Of a DNA stretch of 59,874 nucleotides, positions 6,612-15,447 are shown in pieces; within the stretch, counting starts at the first letter, position 1, and every line of letters begins with the position of its first letter. Both the position numbers and the translations under genes were made by a program. The stretch comes from Bacteroidales bacterium. GTDB lineage: Bacteria; Bacteroidota; Bacteroidia; Bacteroidales; UBA932. The notes beneath the pieces were generated by a model. The model did no database searches. It was not told the DNA's origin and saw nothing but the letters and a program-made list of their open reading frames with translations. Location: assembly GCA_017429205.1 (NCBI GenBank), contig JAFRPH010000065.1:1-59874 (forward strand). Direction: 5' to 3'.

Positions 6612-8669
6612 ATGAATAGAGTACGCATCACCGCTGCACGCAAGCTCCTGACAGTCTTTACATTAGCCCTCTCTATCAGCACCTGTCACCCTCAGGCGGA
6701 GCGCCTCCGGACGGGCGATCTGCTGTTTGTGGGCTCGTCGGAAGGGGCCGGGTCCATGGACGAGGCCATCGTCGCGGCCACGGGAAACCTGACGCACGTC
6801 GCCATCGTCCAGATCGACAAGGCAGGAACGCCCTGGGTCATCGACGCGACGCCCAAAAGGGGCGTGAGCCGATACCCACTGGACTCCCTGGTCCAAGCGA
6901 ACCCCGGAGCGGCCTTTCTCGTCAAACGACTCAAGGGCACGACCGGCGTCTCCCGATTCGTCGAGAACGCCCTCCGTTTTGTCGGGAAGCCCTACGACCT
7001 GACCTTCCTCCCCGACAATGATGCCTTCTACTGCTCGGAACTGGTCCGCGATGCATACCGCCGCCCGGACGGAAGCTATCTCTTCGAGGCCGCGCCGATG
7101 AACTTCCTCGCCCCCGACGGCTCCCTGCCACCGTATTGGAAAGAGCTCTTCGAGCGCCTTGAAATGCCCGTCCCGCAGGGCGTTCCGGGCACGAATCCCC
7201 AGGACATGTCCCGGTCACCGCTTCTTGAAGACGTTCCGCTGGTCCTGGCGGCGTCCGCCCCGCCGGTCCGGCTGGCGGGCGGCCGGCTCTTCCTCCACGG
7301 AGAGCCTTTCCTCATCCTGGGCGGCGAGGTGGCGAATTCCAGCGCCTCCAGCGCGGCCTATATGGCCGGCCGCGACACTTGGCAGACCCTCCGGGAGGCG
7401 GGCTTGAATACGGTCCTCGCGCCGGTGTACTGGGAATTGCTGGAACCGACGGAGGGACAGTTCGACTTCTCGACGGTGGATTACCTGCTCGCATCTGCCC
7501 GGGCCCACGACCTGCATCTGGTCCTGCTCTGGTTCGGAACCTGGAAGAACAGTATGTCCTGCTACGTGCCCGCCTGGGTGAAGCAGGACTTCGGAAACAG
7601 GTTCACGCTGGCGGAAAACAGCGACGGAACCCACCCCGAAATCCTGTCCGCCTTCGACCGGGAGGCGCTGAAGGCCGATTGCCGCGCTTTCGCCGCCCTG
7701 ATGCGCCACCTCCGGGAAAAGGACGGCGACACGGGGACGGTCCTGATGGTCCAAGTGGAGAACGAGATCGGCTTCCTGGGCGATGCCCGGGAGCACGGAA
7801 CGGAGGCGGAAAAGGCCTGGGAAATGGGGAAGGAGCGGGACGAAGAGCGCTTTCAGGCCGCCGCATACGCCCGCTATGCCGAGGCGGTCGCCCGGGCGGG
7901 CAAGCAGGAATACGCCCTGCCGATGTTTGTCAATGCGGCCTTGAATTCCCGGGGGCGCAAGCCGGGAGAGTATCCCTCCGCCGGTCCGTTAGACCACCTG
8001 ATGGACATCTGGAAGGCGGAGGCCCCGTCCATCGACCTCGTGTGCCCCGACATCTACGACCCGGGGTTCCCGGACTGGGTGGCGCGGTACCATCGGCCTG
8101 AAAACCCGCTTTTCATCCCGGAAATCCGCCAGGAACCCGCCAACGCCGCCCGCGTCTTCTATGTCCTGGGCCGGCACGCCGCCCTGGGCTTCTCTCCGTT
8201 CTCCATCGACAACAGCTGGGAAAGCACGGTCGATGCGTACCGCACGCTGGCCCCCTGGCTGCCTCTCATCGCACAGAAGCAGGCCGAAGGGAAGGCCTAC
8301 GGCGTCCTGCTGGATGCCGCCCATCCGGAAGAAGAGGTCACCATCGGCAACACGGTCTTCACCTGCCGGCACGACGGGACCATCTCCTGGTGCCCCGTAC
8401 ACGGGAATCCTTCCGCCTGGGGCGAAGGGGCTTTCCTCATCCTGGACTTGGGCGAGGACGAATTCCTGTTCCTCGGCACCGGCTGCGTCGCGACCCTGCG
8501 CCCCGCGGACGGAAAAGGCCGCGTGGGCATCCTGTCCATCGACGAATATGACGGGCTCCAGCCCCTGCGCCGGCTCAATGGCGACGAAGACCACCAAGGC
8601 CGCCACCTGCGCATCCCCTACGGCGAAACGGGCGTACAGCGGCTGAAGGTTTACCGGATGGGCGACTGA
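6612..8669 (+). CDS. Fusion of YiiX-type cysteine hydrolase and GH35-like beta-galactosidase
   Basis: The 685-residue protein has two parts. Residues about 31-190 form a YiiX/YebB-type permuted NlpC/P60 cysteine hydrolase: GDLLFVG at 35-41, the histidine in LTHVAIV (His62), and the cysteine in FYCSELV (Cys141). Residues about 215-685 form a GH35/GH42-like TIM barrel of the kind followed by DUF5597: GLNTVLAPVYWELLEP, the acid/base motif VQVENEIG (Glu385), and a probable nucleophile in the FIPEIRQEP strand. The N-terminus (ALSISTC) is a signal-like sequence, but its putative lipobox has T before C, which is unusual. YiiX proteins are normally separate small proteins, so this two-enzyme architecture is odd. 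It sits at the start of the sugar locus, probably in the periplasm, acting on galactosyl or arabinosyl residues. Confidence 0.85.
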   Translation: MNRVRITAARKLLTVFTLALSISTCHPQAERLRTGDLLFVGSSEGAGSMDEAIVAATGNLTHVAIVQIDKAGTPWVIDATPKRGVSRYPLDSLVQANPGAAFLVKRLKGTTGVSRFVENALRFVGKPYDLTFLPDNDAFYCSELVRDAYRRPDGSYLFEAAPMNFLAPDGSLPPYWKELFERLEMPVPQGVPGTNPQDMSRSPLLEDVPLVLAASAPPVRLAGGRLFLHGEPFLILGGEVANSSASSAAYMAGRDTWQTLREAGLNTVLAPVYWELLEPTEGQFDFSTVDYLLASARAHDLHLVLLWFGTWKNSMSCYVPAWVKQDFGNRFTLAENSDGTHPEILSAFDREALKADCRAFAALMRHLREKDGDTGTVLMVQVENEIGFLGDAREHGTEAEKAWEMGKERDEERFQAAAYARYAEAVARAGKQEYALPMFVNAALNSRGRKPGEYPSAGPLDHLMDIWKAEAPSIDLVCPDIYDPGFPDWVARYHRPENPLFIPEIRQEPANAARVFYVLGRHAALGFSPFSIDNSWESTVDAYRTLAPWLPLIAQKQAEGKAYGVLLDAAHPEEEVTIGNTVFTCRHDGTISWCPVHGNPSAWGEGAFLILDLGEDEFLFLGTGCVATLRPADGKGRVGILSIDEYDGLQPLRRLNGDEDHQGRHLRIPYGETGVQRLKVYRMGD

Positions 8670-8708
8670 ACCGGGTCCACCGGGACTTCAAGCGCCAGAC
8701 GCGGATTC

Positions 8709-8739
8709 TTGCTGGTGAGCCAAAAGATTGTTATCTTTG
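8709..8739 (+). promoter_or_regulatory. Promoter of the first carboxylesterase gene
   Basis: TTG at 8709-8711 and TATCTTTG at 8732-8739 are 20 nt apart, the consensus spacing. The ATG at 8743 is only three bases after the -7 box, so transcription should start within or at the start codon. Confidence 0.65.
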
Positions 8740-8742
8740 ACT

Positions 8743-10332
8743 ATGAAACAATTGTTCTCGATTCTTTGCGCCGGGGCCGCCGTGGCGGCCGTGGCCGTCG
8801 GGGCCGCGTTGGCGGCCGGCTGCGCCAGTGCGCCGTCTGATCCGCTGGTCGTCCGGACGAAGGCCGGACTGGTCAAAGGCGTCGAGGAGGAAGGCACGCT
8901 GGCCTTCAAGGGAATTCCCTATGCCACGGTGGAGCGGTTCATGCCGCCGAAGCCCGTCGCCAAATGGGATACCGTGATGGTCTGCGACCATTTCGGGCCG
9001 CAAGTGATGCAGGGCAACGGCCGGCGCGAGATGCCGGAGAGCGTGATGTCCGAGAAGAACTCCTGCGTGCTGAACGTATGGACCACGGACACCAAGGCGT
9101 CGAAGCCCGTGATGCTCTGGATCCACGGAGGCGGGTTCGATTCGGGCTCGGCGGCCGGGAATCCCGGGATGGGCCTGGCCAAGCAGGATGTGGTGGTCGT
9201 GAGCCTCAACCACCGGCTGAACATCCTCGGGTTCCTGGACCTGTCCACCTTCGGCGAGAAATACAAGCACTCCGGGATGGTGGGGATGCTGGACATCGTC
9301 CAGGCGCTGGAATGGATCCGGGACAATATCAAGGCCTTCGGCGGCGACCCGAACAACGTCACCATCTTCGGCGAATCCGGAGGCGGCGGCAAGGTCGGCA
9401 CCCTGATGTGCATGCCCGCCGCCCGGGGGCTCTTCCACAAGGCCATCATCATGAGCGGGACCATCCTCAATGTCAATACCAAGGCGATGACCGAGGAGCT
9501 CGGCCGCGCGGTCGTGGAGCAGCTGGGCATCGGTCCGGACGAGCTGGACAAGCTGGCCGACGTGCCGTATGGCGAGCTGGTCGCGGCGGGCCAGCGGGCG
9601 ATGGCCGCCAGCATCGGCACCCGGACCCCGGGTACGCCGATGATGTGGGGCTTCGGCCCCGCGCCCGACGGCGAAGTGCTGCTCCAGCAGCCTTTCCAGC
9701 CCGATTTCGCGGACATTTCCTCCGATATCCCGCTGATGATCGGCACCACCTTCAACGAGCTCCAGCGCCGGGCCTATGGCACCGAGATGACGCTGGAAGA
9801 AGCCAAGGAGCGGCTGGCGCCCACCTTCGGCGACCGAGTGGACGAATACGTCGCGGCCTTCGCCGAGGCGTGGCCGGACTACACCCCGCAGGACCTCCTG
9901 TCCATCGACATGATGTTCCGCCCCAAGACCCTGATTACCGTCGATGCCGTCGCGACAACGCGCAAGGCTCCCACCTACCTGTACATGTTCACCTGGAAAT
10001 CCCCCGCGGACCAGGGCTCGGTGCACGGCTATGAGCTGAACTTCTGCTTCAACACGCCCAACCTCCATGGCCGCGTCCTTCCCGAGCCGTCCGAGGCCGA
10101 TTGGAAACTGGCGGAAAACATGAGCCGCAGCTGGGCGAATTTCGCCGCGACCGGGAACCCCAACGTCGACGGCCTGCCGGCCTGGCGGCCCTACACGCCC
10201 GAGAACGGCGAATGCTTCATTTTCGACTACGAATGCCGCGTCCGCAACAACTTCGACCGGCCGCTGCAGGGCATCCTGAACGACTGCTGCTTCCGGCAGC
10301 TGGACGAGTTCAACCGCCGCGCCGGCCGGTAA
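8743..10332 (+). CDS. Type-B carboxylesterase, exported
   Basis: The 529-residue product has a signal peptide rich in alanine, with a cysteine at about 27 (AALAAGCAS, a lipobox). It is an alpha/beta-hydrolase of the carboxylesterase type-B family: RLNILGFLDL, then FGESGGGGKVG with the catalytic serine near residue 212. The canonical motif is GESAGG, so the GESGGGG variant is worth noting. VHGYELNFCFN carries the likely catalytic histidine. The start at 8743 is fixed by the promoter, which excludes the upstream in-frame codons. It is convergent with the GH3 gene and belongs to the sugar locus, where such enzymes are expected to remove ester substituents. The exact ester is unknown. Confidence 0.85.
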   Translation: MKQLFSILCAGAAVAAVAVGAALAAGCASAPSDPLVVRTKAGLVKGVEEEGTLAFKGIPYATVERFMPPKPVAKWDTVMVCDHFGPQVMQGNGRREMPESVMSEKNSCVLNVWTTDTKASKPVMLWIHGGGFDSGSAAGNPGMGLAKQDVVVVSLNHRLNILGFLDLSTFGEKYKHSGMVGMLDIVQALEWIRDNIKAFGGDPNNVTIFGESGGGGKVGTLMCMPAARGLFHKAIIMSGTILNVNTKAMTEELGRAVVEQLGIGPDELDKLADVPYGELVAAGQRAMAASIGTRTPGTPMMWGFGPAPDGEVLLQQPFQPDFADISSDIPLMIGTTFNELQRRAYGTEMTLEEAKERLAPTFGDRVDEYVAAFAEAWPDYTPQDLLSIDMMFRPKTLITVDAVATTRKAPTYLYMFTWKSPADQGSVHGYELNFCFNTPNLHGRVLPEPSEADWKLAENMSRSWANFAATGNPNVDGLPAWRPYTPENGECFIFDYECRVRNNFDRPLQGILNDCCFRQLDEFNRRAGR

Positions 10333-12660
10333 TTACCGGACCTCCACCTGGGCGAAATAGACATCGCGAAGGGCCTTCACCGCCGGTTTTCCCCGGAGGG
10401 TGCAGATCCCTTCGAGCGGGAGGTCACGGCAGGAGGAGCCGATGCGGAAGGCGTACTCCCCCGGGGAGACGGTCCAGCCGGCGTCCGAGTGCCAGGCCAG
10501 CTGGTCCGCACCCACGGTAAAGGTCACCGTGCGGCGCTCGCCGGGCGCCAGAGACACCCGCTGGAAGCCCTTGAGCTGCAGCGGCTTGAGCTGCTGACCG
10601 GCCTTCGGAGAGGCATAGAGCTGGACGACTTCGTCGCCCTTCACGCTTCCGGTATTGGTCACTTGGCAGCTCACTTGGATGAGACCATTCTTGGTCTTGG
10701 CCTCGGGCTGCACGTGGATGTCACTATAGGCGAAGGTCGTGTAGGACAGACCGAAACCGAAAGGATACAGTTCGCGGCCCGCGTCCGCGCCGGTGTTGTA
10801 ACAGTATGGCTCCGTGGTCTCGCTGGCGGGCATCGTCATACAAAGCTTGCCGGAAGGATTGACCGCCCCGATGAGAATGTCGCTCACGGCGTTGCCGCCT
10901 TCCTCGCCGGGGTAGAACGCCTGCAGGATGGCGGCGCAGCCGTCGGCGATGTCGGCGATCATTTCCGGACGGCCGCTGAACATCACGAGCACGACCGGCT
11001 TGCCGGTGGCGATGAGGGCCTTCACGAAGGCCTCCTGGTCGCCGGGCAGACGGATGCCGGCGCGGCGGCGGTTCTCCCCGCACAGGTAGACGTTCTCGCC
11101 CATCGCGGCGACGATGACGTCGCTGCGGGCGGCCACCTTGACTGCGTCATCCAAGTTGGTATAATCGTCTGATTCCAACTTCCTTACATTGAGCGCCCGC
11201 ACGCGCTGGTCTCCGCCCTCGGAGAGGCCCATATCGGCCAGGGTGCTCCAGTCGACGCCCCGGGAATACTCGACCTTGCCGTCATATTTCTTCCGGAAAC
11301 AGTCCAGGAAGGTGGGGATGTACAGGTCGCCCGGGTCCACGTCCTTGCGGAAGAAGAACAGCTGCATCGACGGGAAAGTGTAGTCTCCCAGCATACTCCA
11401 GACGGAATTGGCATTCGGGCCGACGACGGCGACGTTCTTGCCGGAAGCCAGCGGAAGCACGCCGTCGTTCTTGAGCAGGACCACGGACTCCGCAGCCAGG
11501 TCGTAGGCCGTCTGGCGGCTTTCGGCCGGATCCAGGTCCATCGGGCCCTCCTTGAAGTAGACGGGGTCGGGGTCGAGCAGGCCGCAGCGGGCTTTGACCG
11601 TCAGGGCGCGCTTGACCGCGCGCTCGAACGCGGCCTCGCTCACGCGGCCTTCCGCCAGCAGTTCAGGAAGGTACCGGTAGGAGGTGTTGGAATTGAATTC
11701 CAGGTCGTTGCCCGTGTTGATGGCATCGATGGCGCACTGCTTCAGGAACTCCGGGCTGCGGTCGCGGCTCCCCTGCTGCACGGCGCCGTAGTCGCTGACG
11801 ACAATGCCGTCGTAGCCCAGATAATCCCGGAGGATGACGTTGAGCAGCGTATCGCTGCAGACGGCATACTGCGTACGGAACTTGTCGTAGCAGGTCATGA
11901 TGCTGCGGCTGCCCGCCTCCCGGATGATGGCTTCGTGCGGGAAGAGGACTTCCTCATAGATTTCCTTCTCCGGCAGGGAAGAGCCGCCGCCGTAGCCCAG
12001 GAAGTGCTTGGTGGTGGCGGTGACACCTTCGCGGAAACCATCGGCCTGCAAGCCCTTGACAAAGGCGGCGCCCATAGAGGCCGTCAGATAGCCGTCCTCG
12101 CCGTAGGACTCCTCCACGCGGGACCAGTGGGCGCTGCGGATGATGTCCACCATCGGCGACAGGGCGAACGGCTCGCCCAGGTCGCGCATCGAGCGGGCCG
12201 TCTGCCGCATTTTCACGGACAGCAGCGCAGGGTCCCAGGTGCAGGCGACGGCCATCTGCTGGGGATAGGCCGTGGCGCCCTTGGCGGTGACGCCCGTGAT
12301 GCACTCGTCGTGGATGACGGCCGGGATGCCGGCGGGGGTATAGTTGACCATATAATCCTGGATGTCGGCGATGAGCTTGCGGAGCTCGTCGGCATTCAGG
12401 CTCTGGGAACTGGACAGCTGGCAGATATGGCCGGCGCCGTAAGGAATCACTTCCTTGCACTTGTCGATGGAGAAGACCCCATCGACCATCAGCTCGCTCG
12501 GGTAGATGCCAAAGAGCTGGGCCGCGCGGTCCTCCACGGAAAGTCGGTCATACACGGCGTTTACGAGCGCCTCATAGGGCTTGTCCGGATGGGGGGCCGT
12601 CTTCGTGGAACAAGCGGCGGCCAGCAGGATCGTCAGGGAAAGAAGGACAATCTTTTTCAT
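10333..12660 (-). CDS. GH3 beta-glucosidase/xylosidase-type lipoprotein
   Basis: The 775-residue protein has an SpII signal (LAAACSTK) and the three-domain GH3 layout. The N-terminal TIM barrel includes AVACTWDPALL, KHFLGYGGG and the nucleophile motif GIVVSDYGAV (Asp at about 290). The second alpha/beta domain begins near VAVVGPNANSVWSMLGDY, and a fibronectin-III-like domain closes the chain (GFGLSYTTFAYSD, then KPLQLKGFQRVSLAPGERRTVTF). GH3 enzymes in this setting remove beta-linked glucose or xylose, or arabinose, from oligosaccharides in the periplasm. It lies 26 bp downstream of the second carboxylesterase gene in the same orientation and is probably co-transcribed with it. Confidence 0.92.
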   Translation of the reverse strand: MKKIVLLSLTILLAAACSTKTAPHPDKPYEALVNAVYDRLSVEDRAAQLFGIYPSELMVDGVFSIDKCKEVIPYGAGHICQLSSSQSLNADELRKLIADIQDYMVNYTPAGIPAVIHDECITGVTAKGATAYPQQMAVACTWDPALLSVKMRQTARSMRDLGEPFALSPMVDIIRSAHWSRVEESYGEDGYLTASMGAAFVKGLQADGFREGVTATTKHFLGYGGGSSLPEKEIYEEVLFPHEAIIREAGSRSIMTCYDKFRTQYAVCSDTLLNVILRDYLGYDGIVVSDYGAVQQGSRDRSPEFLKQCAIDAINTGNDLEFNSNTSYRYLPELLAEGRVSEAAFERAVKRALTVKARCGLLDPDPVYFKEGPMDLDPAESRQTAYDLAAESVVLLKNDGVLPLASGKNVAVVGPNANSVWSMLGDYTFPSMQLFFFRKDVDPGDLYIPTFLDCFRKKYDGKVEYSRGVDWSTLADMGLSEGGDQRVRALNVRKLESDDYTNLDDAVKVAARSDVIVAAMGENVYLCGENRRRAGIRLPGDQEAFVKALIATGKPVVLVMFSGRPEMIADIADGCAAILQAFYPGEEGGNAVSDILIGAVNPSGKLCMTMPASETTEPYCYNTGADAGRELYPFGFGLSYTTFAYSDIHVQPEAKTKNGLIQVSCQVTNTGSVKGDEVVQLYASPKAGQQLKPLQLKGFQRVSLAPGERRTVTFTVGADQLAWHSDAGWTVSPGEYAFRIGSSCRDLPLEGICTLRGKPAVKALRDVYFAQVEVR

Positions 12661-12686
12661 CGTTCAGGACTCTTTGAAAAACCGCA

Positions 12687-14126
12687 TCAGAAGCGCCGCG
12701 GCAGCGGCTTGCCCATCGTGGAGGCGTCCTGGGCGCCGTCCTCGCTGAGGTCGAAGACCATGAAATCGGGCGATTCCGGCGTGTAGGCTTTCCAGCCCAG
12801 GCCGGGGTCGCCCTTCTTGGCGAAATTCGTCCAGCAGGAGACCACGTGCTCGGCCAGGTCATAATCGGCCTGGGTGAAGGGCCGGTCGCTGTGTTCCAGC
12901 GACTTGAACATGAACCAGAGTTCGGAGGAGTGGAACGCGCCCTTCATATCGTGGGAGCCCGCCTCGTCGTCCGGCAGGGCGTGGGCGAACTGATAGGCAT
13001 AGACGGGCTTGCCGGCGGCATTGCGGAGGTCGCAGAAGCGGCGGATGCCCTCTTCCGGATCGCCCATGTCGTCCCGCGTGTAGCCGATCATATAGGGGAT
13101 GTCCTTGATCCGGCCTTCCTGAGCCGCCTCGTCGAAGCTTTCCGTCGACACATAACCGTCCACGACGGGCCGGGCGGACAGCCGGAACGGCGTGCCGGTC
13201 TCGGCGGCATAGCGGTTCGGCAGCGTGAAAATCGCCTCGGTGGAGGCGCCGCGCATCTTCTCCAGGGTATCATAGCCGGCCCAGTCGAAGAGTTCCTTGG
13301 TGGCCTTTCCAATGAAATCCAGCGGCGAAGAGCCGCCCTGCGGCGCGGAGGACCGGCCGGTCGGGACCCGGTTCACGCCGCCGCCGCTCTGGATGATCGC
13401 TTTCTTGATCAGATCCCCCGTCAGCGGCGAGGAAACGAGCGCCTTGACGCTGCCGGCGCCCGCGCTCTGGCCCAGGATCGTGATGTTGTCCGGATCCCCG
13501 CCGAACGCGGCGATGTTGGCATGGACCCATTTGAGCGCGGCGATCTGGTCCAGGAGGCCGTAGTTGCCGGAAACGTGGTGCGGGCTCTCCTCCGTCAGGA
13601 GCGGATGGACCAGGAACCCGAAGACGCCGAGCCGGTAGTTGATGGTGACCAGGACGACGCCCTTTTCGGCCCAGACCTTGCCGTCGAACTCGGGCTCGAA
13701 GCCCCAGCCGCCGGTGTAGGCACCACCGTGGATCCACATCGCCACCGGCAGCTTCTTGCCCGGCTTGCCCGGGGCCGGGGTCCAGACATTCAGGTACAGG
13801 CAGTCCTCGCTGAATTCCGGATCCTCCCAGTAGAATTCACTGGTCCAGGGGTTGCTGGAATCGTGATTGACCTGCACCGAGCCGGCGCTGAAGGTGTCGG
13901 CCACCTTCACGCCTTCCCAGGGAATGACGGGCTGGGGCTCCTTCCAGCGCAGGTCCCCGACGGGCGGGGCGGCGAAAGGAATGCCCTTGTAGATATAGAC
14001 TCCCTTGACGGAGGATTCGACTCCCTGGATCTGTCCGCCCTCGATGTCGAGAACGGGATTGGCGGGGCTGCAGCCTACCAGCGCGAGGGCCGTGAGGACG
14101 GCCGGAAGAAGCGATTGAATGCGCAT
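12687..14126 (-). CDS. Second type-B carboxylesterase, lipoprotein
   Basis: The 479-residue product starts at the ATG at 14124-14126 (MRIQSLLPAVLTALALVGC); the longer frame up to 14171 would lie on the promoter and is rejected. The lipobox is LVGC. Family features include NYRLGVFGFLVHPLL, the nucleophile elbow ILGQSAGAGSV (Ser at about 221), and DGYVSTESFDEA and the YAYQFAHALPDDEAGSHDMK region near the catalytic histidine (AGSHDMKGAFHSSE). It shares family with the esterase at 8743 but is clearly divergent from it. Its promoter at 14157-14187 overlaps the terminator of the upstream operon. Together with GH3 it forms a two-gene unit. Confidence 0.87.
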   Translation of the reverse strand: MRIQSLLPAVLTALALVGCSPANPVLDIEGGQIQGVESSVKGVYIYKGIPFAAPPVGDLRWKEPQPVIPWEGVKVADTFSAGSVQVNHDSSNPWTSEFYWEDPEFSEDCLYLNVWTPAPGKPGKKLPVAMWIHGGAYTGGWGFEPEFDGKVWAEKGVVLVTINYRLGVFGFLVHPLLTEESPHHVSGNYGLLDQIAALKWVHANIAAFGGDPDNITILGQSAGAGSVKALVSSPLTGDLIKKAIIQSGGGVNRVPTGRSSAPQGGSSPLDFIGKATKELFDWAGYDTLEKMRGASTEAIFTLPNRYAAETGTPFRLSARPVVDGYVSTESFDEAAQEGRIKDIPYMIGYTRDDMGDPEEGIRRFCDLRNAAGKPVYAYQFAHALPDDEAGSHDMKGAFHSSELWFMFKSLEHSDRPFTQADYDLAEHVVSCWTNFAKKGDPGLGWKAYTPESPDFMVFDLSEDGAQDASTMGKPLPRRF

Positions 14127-14156
14127 ATTATCAAGCAATTGACGGGTTAATCCTTG

Positions 14157-14187
14157 TAAAGATATGGACAATGGCCGATAAAAACAA
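14157..14187 (-). promoter_or_regulatory. Promoter of the esterase-GH3 unit
   Basis: TTG at 14185-14187 and TATCTTTA at 14157-14164, 20 nt apart on the minus strand. The TTG coincides with the start of the T tract of the preceding terminator. Confidence 0.55.
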
Positions 14188-14216
14188 CAGGAGGCACCCT
14201 GAACGGATGCCTCCTG
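14176..14216 (-). terminator. Intrinsic terminator after the SusCD-GH43 operon
   Basis: CAGGAGGCA (14188-14196) pairs perfectly with TGCCTCCTG (14208-14216), loop of 11 nt. On the minus strand it is followed by TTGTTTTTATC. This is the clearest rho-independent terminator in the window and ends the susC-susD-GH43 operon. Confidence 0.75.
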
Positions 14217-14255
14217 CCCTCATAACTAACCAATTATTTAACCGAATCAACGGGT

Positions 14256-15422
14256 CTAAGGAACGATGATCTGCTTGCCCAGCACCAGCTTGTCGCCGGA
14301 ATCGTCGACGGTCCAGTACTGCGGTTTGCGGGGGCCGTTGCCCTCCACGTGGTGCACCACATACCGGAGCTCGCCCTCGAAGGTGCGGAACAGCATGCCG
14401 TGGCCGGAGTTGTTCGCGAGGAACGGTTCGGGCTCCTGGACCCAAGGGCCGGAGATCTTGCCGGACTCGGAATAGCACACGGCCTGGAGGTAGCGCTCCT
14501 TGCCCCAAGTGGACCAGAGCATGCCCAGCTTGCCCGTCTGCGTGCGGAACATCTGCGGACCGTCGGTCACCCAGCCGGGCATCTTCAGGCCGAAGGTGGC
14601 CTCGCCCAGGCCGTTCATCTCGCCGCAGCAAGGCAGCTCGCTGGCGCGGAACATCGTGACCGGGTGCTCGGAGATGGTCTTGGTCAGGTCCTTGGACAGC
14701 TCGATGTAGTCCATCGTACCGTCGATGATCTGGGTCCACTCGTGCACGAAGATCATGTAGATGTGGCCATCCTCCTCGTACAGGGTGCCGTCGATGCAAT
14801 CCCAGTCGTGCGGCTGATAGTCGTAGCCGGGCGTGACGGAGAAGGGCACGAAGGGACCTTCAGGATTGTCCGCGCGGAGCAGATAGGTCTGGTTGTGGGG
14901 CACGTTGTAGCGGCGAGGGACCTGCTGGATGAGGTCGGAATGGTCGCTCCAGGTGCCGGCGTAGTAGTAGTAATCGCCGATCTTGTGGATCTCCGCCGCG
15001 GCGGCGAAGCCCGCCTTCTCGCACCAGGTGCCGGTCAGGTCGATGACGTTGTAAGGTCCCTCCCACATCACGAGGTCCTTGCTGCGGTACTGGCGACCGC
15101 CGGAGGAGGTGAGGTAGTAGGTCTTGGTGACCGGATCCGGATAGATGAACGGGTCGCTCATCGACAGGTCGTTGAAATGGACCGTGCGGATCTTGTTCAT
15201 CTCTTCCCGCATCCGGCGCATGCGCTCGGCCATGCCGGTGGTGTCGCGGGGCGCGCCGGTGGCCATGCCGCCGAAGTTCTTCTGGCCGGGGTCGGCCAAC
15301 GGAGCCTGCTCGCCGGGTTCGATCTTGACCGGCTCGGCCTCCACCGGAGCCGGGGCGTTGTTGCCGCAGGAAGCAAGCGCGAGCGCCGCAAGGGCAACGA
15401 GGGATAAGTTCTTGATTTTCAT
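14256..15422 (-). CDS. GH43-family glycoside hydrolase, lipoprotein
   Basis: The 388-residue product has a lipoprotein signal (LALASCGNN) and a linker rich in proline, alanine and glutamate (about residues 21-75). The five-bladed propeller follows: SDPFIYPDPVTKTYYLTSS holds the general-base aspartate, and DWDCIDGTLYEEDGHIYMIFV holds the second acidic residue. The position where GH43 enzymes usually have an EGP acid motif reads WVTDGPQMF, with D instead of E; similar DGP variants occur in some GH43 subfamilies. It is the last gene of the susC-susD-GH43 operon, 25 bp after susD, and probably removes arabinofuranosyl or xylosyl residues. Substrate is not decided by sequence. Confidence 0.8.
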   Translation of the reverse strand: MKIKNLSLVALAALALASCGNNAPAPVEAEPVKIEPGEQAPLADPGQKNFGGMATGAPRDTTGMAERMRRMREEMNKIRTVHFNDLSMSDPFIYPDPVTKTYYLTSSGGRQYRSKDLVMWEGPYNVIDLTGTWCEKAGFAAAAEIHKIGDYYYYAGTWSDHSDLIQQVPRRYNVPHNQTYLLRADNPEGPFVPFSVTPGYDYQPHDWDCIDGTLYEEDGHIYMIFVHEWTQIIDGTMDYIELSKDLTKTISEHPVTMFRASELPCCGEMNGLGEATFGLKMPGWVTDGPQMFRTQTGKLGMLWSTWGKERYLQAVCYSESGKISGPWVQEPEPFLANNSGHGMLFRTFEGELRYVVHHVEGNGPRKPQYWTVDDSGDKLVLGKQIIVP

Positions 15423-15447
15423 ATCGTTTATTTGTTAAGTTTGCTTA

